NCBI RefSeq assembly: GCF_002575655.3
Contig: NC_053040.3
Coordinates: 158,845,148 to 158,909,147 of the forward strand
DNA: 64,000 nucleotides
From: Aegilops tauschii subsp. strangulata
Lineage: Eukaryota; Streptophyta; Magnoliopsida; Poales; Poaceae
Reading direction: 5' to 3'
Positions 46,864 to 57,793 of the stretch are shown here, piece by piece; the first letter of the stretch is position 1, and each line of letters opens with the position of its first letter. The translations under genes and the position numbers were made by a program. The notes below the pieces were generated by a model. It had not been told where the DNA came from. It did no database searches and saw nothing but the letters and a program-made list of their open reading frames with translations.

Positions 46864-47733
46864 CATTAGTCCGACTGGCTCTGGCCTGACTAGGTTCTGG
46901 TCCGGCGAGCAGACTCGATGAAGTCGGCTGTGGTGTTCGGCTTTGGGATAGACCCTCCGATCATGCCGAGGAAGACATAAATCTTGCCAAAGGGTACCCA
47001 GTATCCTAACTCCATCGATTTGGCCTCGGGACCCCAGCCGACATCGTCGATGTAGAGCTTTCCACGCCCGCTCTTCATAATTCGGAAGATCGCGTACCTC
47101 TCGATCCCTAGAAGTGCTCCCTCCAAGAACTCAACACCACCGTGTGGTAGCCCCACGGTGGGCGCCAACCGTCGTGTTTTTGTCATGACAGATGTCCTCG
47201 TGAACGGACTAAGTCGTGAGGCCATCGCAACTAGGTGGTGACCTGAAAGGGGTTGATCGAAAACAAAGGACGCAAGTTAACATAGGTTTGGCCCCTCACA
47301 GTGGAGGTAAAAGCCTACTCCTGCTTGATTTAGACAATGATCCCGATTACAAGGATGCTCTTTCACTACCTAGCTCTCAAGGGATTTTAGCACGTCCTTT
47401 GACATCCTAGGAACCCCCTTTATATAATAGGTTGGGCCCCTGGGTTATATATGATTCCGGGTCGTGCTCATACCCGTGTCCTACTCTAAGTCTTATTAAC
47501 TTTGCTTGCCTTCCAAGTCTTCCTTGGGCCTTCATGTGAGTCGTCCTTGCACGGCTTGTCTGTAAGTCGGTGTCCGTAGGTCGGGTCTTCTTTCTAGGCC
47601 CCCTGTCCCTTCTTCTTTTGGTAAACTTCTTTGGACCCTGACATTGTGTGACCCGTAGAGCCGGGTCAGGATAACCAGGCTCAAAACTGGGTCATACCAT
47701 GCCGGGTCTCACACATGGGGAATATCCCCAACA
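46864..47733 (-). mobile_element. Gypsy-type LTR element F, 5' LTR plus start of internal region
   Basis: In minus orientation the LTR runs 47733 (TGTTGGGGATATTCCCC) to 47175 (ending aaaaaca). A ttggcgcccaccgtggggc primer-binding-type site follows at about 47169-47147. The internal part to 46864 has an open frame containing FLEGALLGIERYAIFRIMKS and YWVPFGKIYVFLGMIGG. This resembles the N-terminal gag leader of elements B and C in layout. It is cut at 46863 by element E. Confidence 0.7.
47175..47733 (-). repeat. LTR of element F
   Basis: It has TG...CA termini on the minus strand, with a primer-binding-type site on its inner side. A TATA-like tttatataatagg lies at about 47417-47430 on the plus strand, reading tatataaa on the minus strand. 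The partner LTR is not in the window. Confidence 0.65.
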
Positions 47734-48440
47734 AATCCTCTTGTGATTCCCCTTGTGTTCTTCCTCGAATCCACCTCCAATTCATGAACATAGGGACAAA
47801 TTACACTAATTAGGGTTTTGCCCTACATCAGTCCCCTCTGGATCAAGCTCATCATGGGAGCAACCACTTGAGAGGCTGGAGCTAGAGCCACCACGACGTC
47901 CACCGTGACAACCTCCTCTATAGCCGCGATGTCATCTCCTCCTGCCACGTCCGCCATCGCGAGACACCCTTCTCGTGGTAGTCGGCTAGGAGGGGCCATG
48001 ACCGCCTCTGGCTCGAGCTCCTCCTCTCATCGTTATTTGGAAGAGTCATTATGGAAATTGATGGCAACAAGTGGGCAATGGGCGGTGGGTGGGATAAAGA
48101 CGGGTGAGGGAGATGTTCGCCAGAAGACTTGTTACAGCAAACAGTCCACAAGTTGTGACGTGTCAACTTTTCACCCGTCAAGATCCATGCGCTTTTGTGT
48201 TAAAAAGATTTGTGCGCATGATCGGATGGCAGATGTAACGCTTGTTGGGCCTAATGAAGGTCAGGCAGATAGCATTTCCATTCATTTCGTAGTACACATG
48301 GCCAAATAGTTAGGCAAACACGGAACCAAGACTTGTGAAGACGTACTCCTCCTGGATCTGTAGCCATCCATGGAAAGAAACGCTTGAAACCTTTCCTCCA
48401 TTCTTTTCTTTCCTTTTGAACCTCTCTGCTTTCCTCCCAA
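47734..48440. other. Sequence upstream of the PLATZ gene, no gene supported
   Basis: Only overlapping weak open frames on both strands are present, none with a domain. The stretch may hold promoter elements for the PLATZ gene. No repeat is recognised. Confidence 0.5.
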
Positions 48441-48444
48441 CTAG

Positions 48445-48453
48445 TATATATGT
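48445..48453 (+). promoter_or_regulatory. TATA box of the PLATZ gene
   Basis: The string tatatatgt sits about 75 bp upstream of the start codon at 48524, a plausible distance for a plant core promoter with a short leader. Confidence 0.4.
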
Positions 48454-48523
48454 AGCAAATACCGTCGCGTTCCATTTCACAAATCTATAGAACTGAAGTC
48501 GCCCCGCCGCCACCTCTAGCAGA

Positions 48524-50854
48524 ATGACGTCTGTCCAGGTACAACAACACAGACGTCAATCGCTTGTATTACATGCCAATGATCCTTGCTAGAACTTATA
48601 TATGTTCTCCTTGGAATTCCTGCCAATGATCCATTTTTCTTGTGTTTGCTAGCATACAAACAGGGGGCAACCTCATCAATGATGAACATGAGGTTCCGCG
48701 ATGAGGCGGCGGCAGAGGGGCGCACCCCCGCGTGGCTAGGGCCGCTGCTAGGTGCGGAGTTCTTCAAGCCGTGCGCTACTCACCCCTACCTAGTGAAGAA
48801 TGAGTGCAACCATTACTGCCTCGACTGCGCGGGAGAGGATGACGCCATCTGCTGCACCCAGTGCGTCTCCGTCCATCCCAGCCACCACATCGTCCAGGTA
48901 TGTAACGCATATAGGCTACATTATTGACGTGTGTAGCACAATATATCCATGTCTCCGGTGCACACTAACGACGGCGGCGCCGTTGTGGATGGATGCAATT
49001 TTAGATTCGAAAGTCGTCATATCACGAAGTGATCCGAGTGCCAGAGCTGAAGGCGGTGGCAGACGTCTCGCAGGTGCAGATGTACGTCATCAACTATGAC
49101 AGGGTGGTGTTCCTGAACTGGCGGCCATAGGCGCCGCAGCACGGCGTCAAGTGCGTTGGCCCCGCCGGCGTGTGCCTGGAGTCCAGCCGTGGACTCGTCG
49201 ATGCCAACTTCCTCTTCTGCTCACTGAGCTGCAAGGTACATGCACGCGTCTTACTGTCGCCTCTCTGGTGCGCTTATTACCTTCCATATTTGTGCGTTTG
49301 CTGTGAGGGCACCACGTGTCTCGATAAGATCAATTAACTGAAATTGGTCTTTGAATTGGATGGACAAGATCTAACATTAGAAGGTAGTATAACTTTTTGT
49401 GAAATGTAGCACCACGTGGATGAATAGGGTAGTAAATGACATGGACGAAAGGTGCCTATTTTTTGGAAAAGAATACTACTCTCTCTGTCCAGGTGTGTCT
49501 GGCACCTAAGAAAATGTTCATTGATAGGCTATCTCTTGGGCCCAAAATTATTGTTGTAGCCAATTAAGACGCACCTAAATCGGAAAGTGCCCTTTCTTAG
49601 GCGCCCGTCACACCTGGATGGACGGAGTAGTGGATACGAACGGGATGCAAACTTAACTGATAGCCTTGATGCCACCTATTTCACGATGGGCTCAGATGCT
49701 CCAAGCTCTCCCATGTACTAGCTCGCACGCGATCTAGCCTGCGATTCCATTACGAGCACTATTTTTCTTTTTCCTCTCGTTGCCCACCCCACCAGCGCCG
49801 GCCGCCCGCCGCCCTCACCACCCGTGGCTGGCAGCGCTACCTCGAGCGCCTTGCCGCTCATCCTGCTTGGGCGCCCTGGCCATCCCTCTATCTATTGGCC
49901 CCTCCTCCGGTGTCGGGAGTACCCCTAACAATACTAAGTTTCACAAACATCCATGCTGATTTCATCAACATTGAAAACATAGCTTGTCTTTATGGATGTG
50001 TGATGAGGTGCCTTTGTGCAAGTGTTTGTTGGTTTCACTTGATAATGTTTGTAAATTAAAACTTAAAATGTGAACAAAATCTAATAGCACGAGCAATACT
50101 CTGTAAAGTAGTCGTATTTGTAAAGCCAAGACCCTCTACTTAGCTCACTCATTATTTCCCAGGTTAAGGATATTGGAGAGAACTTCACAACACCCACATT
50201 CTATGCAAAAATATGATTGTATGCATTATGCATAAAAATACATCCTAATGGACACATGGACCATCGATGCTTGAAGTCCTATATGTTCCCAAGTGGCGCA
50301 TAAACTATTGACACATAATCGCCTCTTAATCGGTCACATCGCATTCCCTGCGAGTAGAGCATATTTTGATCCAAAAACTATGAATATAATCTTTGGACTT
50401 TGGATGTTCTTTTTGACAACTCTATTACTAATATGAGCTCGAAGATCTACTAGCATAGAATACATATGCAATCTTACGTGTTTGCTTGTATGGACATGGA
50501 ATTTTGCTGGACAATAGTTTCTTCTTTCAGTAACTTAGACTTATCGGAGTATACATGAGCATCATGATCAATTATGTTTGCCACATTTGCATGCACTAGT
50601 CAGCTAGTTTATAGACTTTACTAATGGAAAATTTTGTTTCTTGTTGATGTCAGCTTGATGGAATGGTGTCTGATCCCAATCTAACTTTCATTGTTGATCA
50701 AAGACGCAACCAGGAAGACCCGAGCCTAGAAACAGGAGAAGATGATGATGAAGGTGGCGATGGACTACCGGGGTCTAGCAACCGTCCGCCGGGATGGATT
50801 AGCTACCGCCGCCGACCCCGGAAGGGCATCCCTGAACGGGCACCCTTCTATTGA
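48524..50854 (+). pseudogene. PLATZ zinc-dependent DNA-binding protein gene, premature stop
   Basis: Four exons with GT-AG introns, all phase 0, are visible: 48524-48538 (MTSVQ), 48664-48897, 49005-49235 and 50654-50854. Together they encode about 226 residues, the usual PLATZ size. Exon 2 has PAWLGPLLGAEFFKPCATH and the Cys/His cluster through CNHYCLDCAGEDDAICCTQC to VHPSHHIVQ. Exon 3 has SYHEVIRVPELKAVADVSQ and YVINYDRVVFLN, then the second part ending ANFLFCSLSCK. Exon 4 ends RRRPRKGIPERAPFY. PLATZ proteins bind A/T-rich DNA and act as plant-specific regulators in the nucleus. A TAG at 49128-49130 (codon 125) follows FLNWRP and removes the C-terminal half. The zinc region before it is intact. 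The gene is therefore a recent pseudogene or a truncation allele. Confidence 0.88.
49479..49627. mobile_element. Stowaway-type MITE in the last PLATZ intron
   Basis: The block starts ctctctctgtccaggtgtg and ends cacctggatggacggag, with inverted repeats of roughly 35 bp. It is flanked by TA on both sides (49477-49478 and 49628-49629). Its 149-bp length, TA duplication and CTCC..GTCC-like ends are typical of Tc1/mariner-derived Stowaway MITEs. Confidence 0.85.
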
Positions 50855-52340
50855 TCTTGGTTATTTTTCGTTGGTTGTCAGCAATTTAGACATGGTTTTG
50901 CTTCTGCATAACGAAAATTTTCATTAGAGAGTTATTTATCTTTTACCTCTCATGGAGAACGGTCAAAGACTGATATTCTGAATTGTTCAATAATGGTGAG
51001 CTAGCTGCCTCAAGATACATTATGCATGTTGTAACGCAATCGTTTGGTGCTTATTTAAACTGTTGTGTGTGCTTTATTGTCAATGTCTTGGTACTCTTAT
51101 TTTACTGTGGATGCTATAATATTGTGTTTGACATATTTTTAGATAAAAAATCACATAAATATTTTTCTTGTTTTTCTTCAAAGAACATTTGAGCTCGCTT
51201 TACCCTTCGAATCAGAATAGTCCCGCGGCATTGCTCCCTTCCCCCCTCACCCGCCATCCAATAAGTATGAATAAATGCTTTAAATATGCAAAAAAAACTT
51301 AAACTAACTATGTAAGTTGACGTGTAAATTTGACATGGGTTTTCTGTTAAAAAATATGGTCATTTACAATGGTGCAAAAAAGTAACATATTTGATTTTGC
51401 ATAGATTATAAATAGTTACATTTTGCTACAAAATCTAAATTGAAATACTTTAGGCTGTAACTTACATGTAGGATTTAGTTTGGACTTATGTAGAATATTT
51501 TGTAAATTCTGGCTTTCTGGAAGCCACCAGTGGGATTGAATTGTCCCAATATGTTATAGTTGATATGACAAAGTGAACTAAAAAAGTTGCGGAGAAAATG
51601 AATGAAAATGATGAGGGGAATGCGAAGGAGGTCTCTTCTTCTAGCACATTTAGCTTTTGGTTGGTTACGAGTTATGTCAACATGGTGTGTACCATAAGTT
51701 GCACGAATAAAGGTTCATTGTCCAGACATGGTTTTACTTTTTGTGGTTTATATGGCATAGGTGATACCTCGTTCCATTGGATGTAGAAAAAAATTATTCT
51801 ACAACATGCTCACGTGCCACTCTTATAATAATCAATGGAAAATAAGCATCCAAAGAAGAGATTTGTAATTGTGGAGCACGAGCGTCTTGGAGGACATTCC
51901 CACCAAATACTCGTTAAGAGAGGAAACACGAAACGGCTTGCAAGCTATAATCCTGTAATGCTGAGGGTGGTGGTTGTGACGGCAATCATGGAGTGCGCCA
52001 CAGAGTTGATGGTGGTTGAGATGACTGAGCTGCCGATGAGGCTCAGGAAGGGTGCGACAAAGTTCACGTCGATACCCAATGAGAATGACGCCACAGTCAT
52101 GCTGCAAAACTAGGTTGCGTCGGCAAAGAGGATGGTTGTGGAGTCCAAGGCCCTAGTCGCATCCTTCCACACTTTCCGCTTGACTCTCCCACTCCCACCC
52201 CAACCCAATTCACTTTAGACCTTAGAGGTAGGCAAACTAAATAATTGTTAATCCTCCAAACCCATCTGAGGAATAGTTCATCAATGAAGGATCCAACTGT
52301 ACCTGGATCCAATAATGTTTAACTAGTATGTAATAATTAA
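50855..52340. other. AT-rich stretch downstream of PLATZ, no gene supported
   Basis: The first few hundred bases are probably the PLATZ 3' region. Short open frames (for example 51835-52113 plus) have no recognised domain, and their opposite strand is equally open. No repeat structure is evident. Confidence 0.45.
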
Positions 52341-52363
52341 TTGATGTCTACATATATCCCGGA

Positions 52364-52705
52364 TTGAATAGTGTTAGATCGAAAAAAAATCCTTATGGTG
52401 TTTTTGTCATAAACACTTCTATGAAAAAGGTGGACCAGGACTTCGAGATGATCAAGGCAGCGATGCTACATGAAGATCTCGCAACAAGACGCATAGCCGA
52501 GGCTATAGTGGCACCCGCTTACGCCGACACCTTGCCATTCCAGGAGCACCTCGCCATTGAAGCATTCATCGAAGCCAAGCGACCCAATGATGTCACGAGG
52601 GTTGCTTATGTGATGAAAAATGCAGGAGAGGGAGCACCCTCTCGTGAGCTGGACAGATACTTGGTGCTAGAGATCGATCCACGACGCTTAGGCATCCAAC
52701 TCTAG
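52364..52705 (+). CDS. Unidentified small ORF, 113 codons
   Basis: The frame reads MNSVRSKKNPYGVF, then from residue 21 a plausible soluble helical protein with KAAMLHEDLATRRIAEAIV and LAIEAFIEAKRPNDVTRV, ending RRLGIQL. The amino-acid composition looks coding-like from residue 20 on. No family is recognised. It may be a remnant of an unannotated element. Confidence 0.25.
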   Translation: MNSVRSKKNPYGVFVINTSMKKVDQDFEMIKAAMLHEDLATRRIAEAIVAPAYADTLPFQEHLAIEAFIEAKRPNDVTRVAYVMKNAGEGAPSRELDRYLVLEIDPRRLGIQL

Positions 52706-52720
52706 CGAGCTCATGTCCTA

Positions 52721-53272
52721 CTATCTCTTGTTTGGGATCCGGTGAACATGCATATGTTTGGATATATGTTGATCACAAGATGAATGTTTTATGACCTCAC
52801 GGTTCATCCTAAGATATTCACTAACATGTGCATGATCGGTGGGTTGATGATGATTTTCGGCCCTCTTCAATAGAGGGACCATAGTATTTGACCAGGATTT
52901 AGATAGCGGTGTCAGGAAAAACGCGTAGACGGGCTCATGCATCCATTGTGTCAACCGGGTATGAAGATGAACGTCACTTTGCTGTTCCGTGATGGATTTT
53001 GGGCTCCTGCAGAGGGGAGCCAGGTTTGCGTCAGGATACATGTCGATGTCGAGCTGTCTCGTCTCATCGGTGGTGAAGCTCAAGGTACCAATGACGAACT
53101 TTTGGTTTAGAGCGTACAAGCCTGATTGAGACCCTATCTGGATATGATATCCGGTTGGCGCAACATGTGCCTCGTGCACTAATTTATGGTAAAGAAAACA
53201 ACCAATGGTCATGATAGGGTGGTGCGCGTGCCGAAAGTAACAAAAGGGGTCACACACGAAGTGTTTACCCAA
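52721..53272 (-). CDS. Unidentified ORF, 183 codons
   Basis: The longest open frame between PLATZ and the LINE reads MGKHFVCDPFCYFRHAHHP at its start and contains FVIGTLSFTTDETRQLDID and YAFFLTPLSKSWSNTMVPLL. No domain, signal peptide or repeat is recognised. It is convergent with the ORF at 52364-52705. Chance openness cannot be excluded. Confidence 0.25.
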   Translation of the reverse strand: MGKHFVCDPFCYFRHAHHPIMTIGCFLYHKLVHEAHVAPTGYHIQIGSQSGLYALNQKFVIGTLSFTTDETRQLDIDMYPDANLAPLCRSPKSITEQQSDVHLHTRLTQWMHEPVYAFFLTPLSKSWSNTMVPLLKRAENHHQPTDHAHVSEYLRMNREVIKHSSCDQHISKHMHVHRIPNKR

Positions 53273-53299
53273 GTTCAGGCCATAGTTTAGGTTTTCGTT

Positions 53300-54290
53300 T
53301 ACTACTAGTATGAACTAACTAAATAGGGAAGAAAAACCAAAAAGAAGCGATAAATATTTTTGGATTTAAAAAACACATAAAAGAAACAAAATAAAAACAA
53401 AACACAGATAAACAAAGAAATGATGAACATCAACAAGTGTAATGCATGTGTGAACATGAAACGAAATATCAGTGAAAATACGTACCCCGGAAGCTTAGTC
53501 TTTTGGCCTAGCTTAGTGTCAACATTGCTGGTCTGGATAGTATCCGTGGTGGAAACTCTGCTTGGCATTATGTGCAGCCTCCTCAGCGAGGCAAGTGGCC
53601 TCCATTGCCGCATTGATTGCCTTGGCCTCCTCCAAATAGACAAAATGCCTTAGTTTTTTCTGAAAAATCAAAGAGAGTAGGCGCAGACAAAAGGATAGAG
53701 ACACCCTGGTATATTTAAAAGACCAGTTTAAATTTATACTCGTTAGTCCCATACTCTATAAATTTGTGGCATTGAGGGAGCATAGGACCATTGGGTCTAA
53801 CAAAAATGCCAAGACTCACACCAAACGAGAAGCATAGATCCCTCCATACAAATCAACATCACGCTAATTTCTACTTAAGCGACGCGCAATTATAGACCCA
53901 AATTTATAATCTCTAGCACCATATATGACAACATGCAGGATACTCAAATCAGGTGCACAAGTAGCACTAAAATCATTCTTACCAGCTAAACATCTCCCAA
54001 TAAATAATGCAAAGCAACGAATGGCAGGAAATTGGATGCTTCTAATTCTAGCCTGCATCACACCCCTATCTTCCCCATTTGCAAATCTATCTATTTATTT
54101 ATTATATAAAAAAGTAATTTACGGACTAACCAGAAAAAGATAAATACCTTAAAAATCTCATAATAATTAGAAACATCAGACCATTAATTACATCGACCCT
54201 TCTTAGCATGTTTAATCTAAACCGCTAGATCTTAATAATTTAGTTAGTCCAAAACAAGCCAAATGCGTCCAACCCAATTACTTAATTCTC
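53300..54290. other. AT-rich stretch, no gene supported
   Basis: Only short open frames are present and nothing recognisable was seen. It precedes the SINE insertion. Confidence 0.45.
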
Positions 54291-54306
54291 ACGTATCGTT
54301 TCCCTT

Positions 54307-54424
54307 GAGAAACTCTTTTGGGTGGAGTTGTAGACAACACAAAGGTTGCTGTCGCCCCGGGTTCGAGTCTTCTCACCTCCTATAACAATAAGATAGGCGG
54401 AGTCCCCCCATGTTCTCATTTTTT
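54307..54424 (+). mobile_element. SINE with 16-bp target duplication
   Basis: The direct repeat acgtatcgtttccctt occurs at 54291-54306 and at 54425-54440 and flanks a 118-bp body. The body has a pol III B-box-like gggttcgagtc near 54358-54368, an A-box-like tggagttgtaga near 54316-54330, and ends in a T run. A T-run end and a tRNA-type promoter are typical of grass SINEs such as Au. The family was not assigned. Confidence 0.7.
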
Positions 54425-54440
54425 ACGTATCGTTTCCCTT

Positions 54441-56818
54441 CTTCAACGCTGAGATTAAATTATGGGGCTATAAGCTTGATTCCCAAAGTAAAAGGGGCCG
54501 ACGACATCAAACTTTTTAGGCCGATCACTTTGATTAATGTCCCTTTCAAGATTTGTGCGAAAGCTTACGCCCCCCCGCTTGGCGCCCGTGGCTCAACGGG
54601 TGATTAGCTCTAGTCAGACCGGTTTTCTGAAGCATCGTAACATTCTAGAAGGTCCTTTAGCTCTTCCGGAAATTGTGCATGAGCTTAAATGTACCAAATC
54701 GGAGGCATTCTTCTCAAGTTAGATTTTGAGAAGGCCTACGATCGCGTGAACTGGGAGTTCGTGCGCGAGGTCCTCATCAAAAAGGGCTTTGATGGGGGTT
54801 TTGTTCACTGTATCATGCACCTCGTGAGTAGTGGGCACACGGCGGTGACCATCAACGGTGAAATGGGCAATTTCTTCCGCAACAAGTGTGGCCTTCGGCA
54901 GGGAGATCCGAGTTCGCCATTGATTTTTAATTTTGTTGCGGATGCCCTCGCGGCTAGGATTAACAAAGCCAGGGTTGTGGGGCACATTAAAGGGCTAATC
55001 CCCCACCTCATCCCCGGCGGTGTTACTCATCTGCAATACGCAGATGACATGATGCTTTTGTTCGAGCCGAACGACCATAGCATTGCCTCGATTAAGTTAC
55101 TGCTACTAGCATTTGAGCTTCTGTCGGGTCTTAAGATCAATTTTCTCAAAAGCGAAGTGATCACCATAGGGATGGAGGTTAACGAAAGTAGGAGGGTTGC
55201 AAACTTGCTCAACTGTAAGATTGGGAAGTTCCCGATCAAATACCTAGGGCTACCGATAACGCACAAGAACCTGACCATAGCTGAATGGCTGCCACTTTAT
55301 GGCAAAGTGCTGAATCGGGTTAGCCCGTGGAGAGGGAGGTTTATGTCTTCGGCTGCTAGGTTGATTTTGACCAATTCTAGCTTATCCTCCCTCCCTCTAT
55401 TTACTATGGGAATGTTCCTCCTTGCTGATGGCGTGCATGCCAAGCTGGACACGCCGCGCGCCCGGTTCTTTTGGGAAGGAACTGGGACGAAACGCAAATA
55501 CCACTTGGTAAAGTGGGCTGCGGTCTGTAGACCGAAAAAGTTCGGTGGTTTGGGGATCACGAACTTGAAACTTATGAATGTTGCCCTGCTCACCAAATGG
55601 TGGTGGTGCCTCGCCCAAAATGAGAAGGGTCTCTGGGCGGATATCCTTCGGGAAAAATATTTCCCGAACGGCAATCTTTTTAAGGCCAAGACCAAGGGAT
55701 CGTCGTTTTGGAATGGGATCCAAGAGGTGAGACCAACATTTTTGGTTGGGGCCCATTTTTCAGTCAACAATGGATCATCAACATGTTTTCGGCTGGACTG
55801 TTGGAGGGGCCAAACTCTGCTGTGGCAATCCCATCCGGAGCTGTATCAGCTTGCCATGGATACTAACATTTTGGTCATTGACGCCCTTAGAGTGCACCCT
55901 CCGGTGATCTCCTTCTTCAAGTCTCTGGAGGCAGGAGAGGCTGCAGCTTGGAATGCACTAGTGGCTGAGCTGGAGGGGAAGAGCCTCAGCCAGGATAATG
56001 ATGAGATCACGTGGAGGCTAACTGCTTCACGGAAATTCTCGGTGAAATCATTATACGAGAAGCTTACGGAGGGGAATGAGCTAGACATGGCTAGGGGGCT
56101 GTGGAAGGCTGGCATTCCCCTCAAGATTAAGATTTTTATGTGGAAAATGTTTCGTAATCGCCTCCCAACCTCGGATAATGTGGCCAAGCGCAACGGGCCG
56201 GCGAATGGGACATGCGCCATTTGTGGACTCGGGGAGGACGCTAACCACATCTTCTTCGGATGTTGTCTTGCTAGATTTGCGTGGAGCGCGGTTAGAGATA
56301 CTTTTAATCAGAATTGGAACCTACAAACTAGTGTCGATCTTCTTAACTTGCTATCCACATAGAGGGGTGCAAATGCGAGGGTGCTGTGGCACAGCGTAGG
56401 GGCGATGCTTTGGTCCATTTGGACTGTGAGGAGCAAAATTACTATAGAACACAAGTTCCCTGCTCACCCCGCTGAGATTCTTTTCAAATGTCATATTTTC
56501 TTACAGGCTTGGGCGCCATTGGGGAAGCAGGGTGACGAGGGACGCATGAACGAGGTTATGGAGCAGATCAAGCTGTGCATGACGAGATCAAGACTGCAAG
56601 GACAACATGCTTGAGCCTTTTGTGTTTAGTTTAGCTGTGATGCGATCAAAGCTATGGTCTATCTAATCTAGTTTGAACTCCTAGCTTATCTTTGCCGGGA
56701 CATTGAGCCCGCTGAACTTATGTCGTTATGGTTGTAAGGTTGAACCTTGTGTGGATGCTGCCTTGAGGCTTTATTAATTTAAAGCCAGACGCTTCATGCG
56801 TCTTCGTACACAAAAAAC
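54441..56818 (+). mobile_element. L1-type LINE, 5' truncated
   Basis: Only the second half of a LINE is present: the end of the RT finger region, the RT core and the C-terminal zinc motif, followed by a 3' region ending near cacaaaaaac. Endonuclease and ORF1 are missing, as expected for 5' truncation. A target duplication was not found. Confidence 0.8.
54449..56614 (+). pseudogene. LINE ORF2 (reverse transcriptase) remnant
   Basis: It begins RLNYGAISLIPKVKGADD in one frame, passes through a short frame with SSQTGFLKHRNILEGPLAL, and then a long frame opens at 54689. Residues counted from 54689: KLDFEKAYDRVNW near 10, LRQGDPSSPLIFN near 70, the catalytic YADDM near 117, GLPITHKNL near 190, and a zinc-type CAICGLGEDANHIFFGC near 509. 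A TAG at 56360-56362 interrupts the frame, which continues in phase to 56614. At least two frameshifts plus one stop make it inactive. Confidence 0.85.
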
Positions 56819-57285
56819 GTTGCCGATGGAAACCAAGATCCCTAGACCTTAGGGGTACGCTATTGCATCTTCCTCAAACGCCCGTCTGCCCTCGGCAGCA
56901 AGTAGCTCGCGGCAAGTAGAGATCAATTACCGAATTCCATGCCGAGGCGCCACTGAGGAACAGACACACATTTTTACTACCGCCGTCGAAGATCGCAGTC
57001 CGAGACGAGCAAATGAAATTCCCGTTGGAGCTCAGTGTAATCTGGGAATATGAGTGACCGATTGATTTTTAGATCTACTGACTTTATTGATCGAATTATG
57101 TGCTTCTTCGTTGATTCCGGCCACAACTTCACCACACCGATCTCCTACCCCGGTTGGCCCCTGGTCGATTCTTAGCATTGTACGCTCGTGAGCACTCTAT
57201 TTACAGTCCTCCCCCATCTTTCTAAGATGACGAATAATGCAAGCTAACTTTGGCCGTCGTTACGGCCGCCTGGCCAGTGCGTCAC
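56819..57285. other. Unassigned stretch between LINE and element C
   Basis: No gene or repeat is recognised. The last bases before element C are gtcac; element C's right end is off-window, so a target duplication cannot be checked. Confidence 0.5.
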
Positions 57286-57767
57286 TGAGGGAGTCCTGGA
57301 CTAAGGGGTCCTCGGGCGTCCGGCCTGTTATACATGGGCCGGACTGATGGGCTGTGAAGACACGAAGGCCGAAGACTGTACCCGTGTCCGGATAGGACTC
57401 TCCTTGGCGTGGAAGGCAAGCTTGGCGACCAACTATGAAGATTCCTTCTTATGTAACCGATTCTATGGAACCCTAGATCCACCCCCCGGTGTCTATATAA
57501 ACCGGAGGGTTTAGTCCGGAAAGCATATACTCATTACCATAGTCATACAGGCTAGGCTTCTAGGGTTTAGCTATTACGATCTTGTGGTAGATCAACTCTT
57601 GTAATACTCATATTCATCAAGATCAATCAAGCAGGAAGTAGGGTATTACCTCCATAGAGAGGGCCCGAACCTGGGTAAACATCATGTCCCCTGTCTCCTG
57701 TAACCATCAACCTTAGACGCACAGTTCGGGACCCCCTACCCGAGATCCGCCGTTTTTTATACCGACA
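57286..57767 (+). repeat. Left LTR of element C
   Basis: It starts tgagggagtcctggac and ends accgaca, aligning along its length with the LTRs of element B but clearly diverged in its first 120 bp. A TATA-like ctatataaacc lies at about 57492-57502. The primer-binding region ttggtgctttcattgagag follows. Confidence 0.88.
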
Positions 57768-57793
57768 TTGGTGCTTTCATTGAGAGTTCCACT

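Noticed and set aside
47905..48309. Plus-strand 134-codon ORF upstream of PLATZ
   Set aside because: It is Ser- and Thr-rich with no domain, the opposite strand is also open, and it lies in the probable promoter region.
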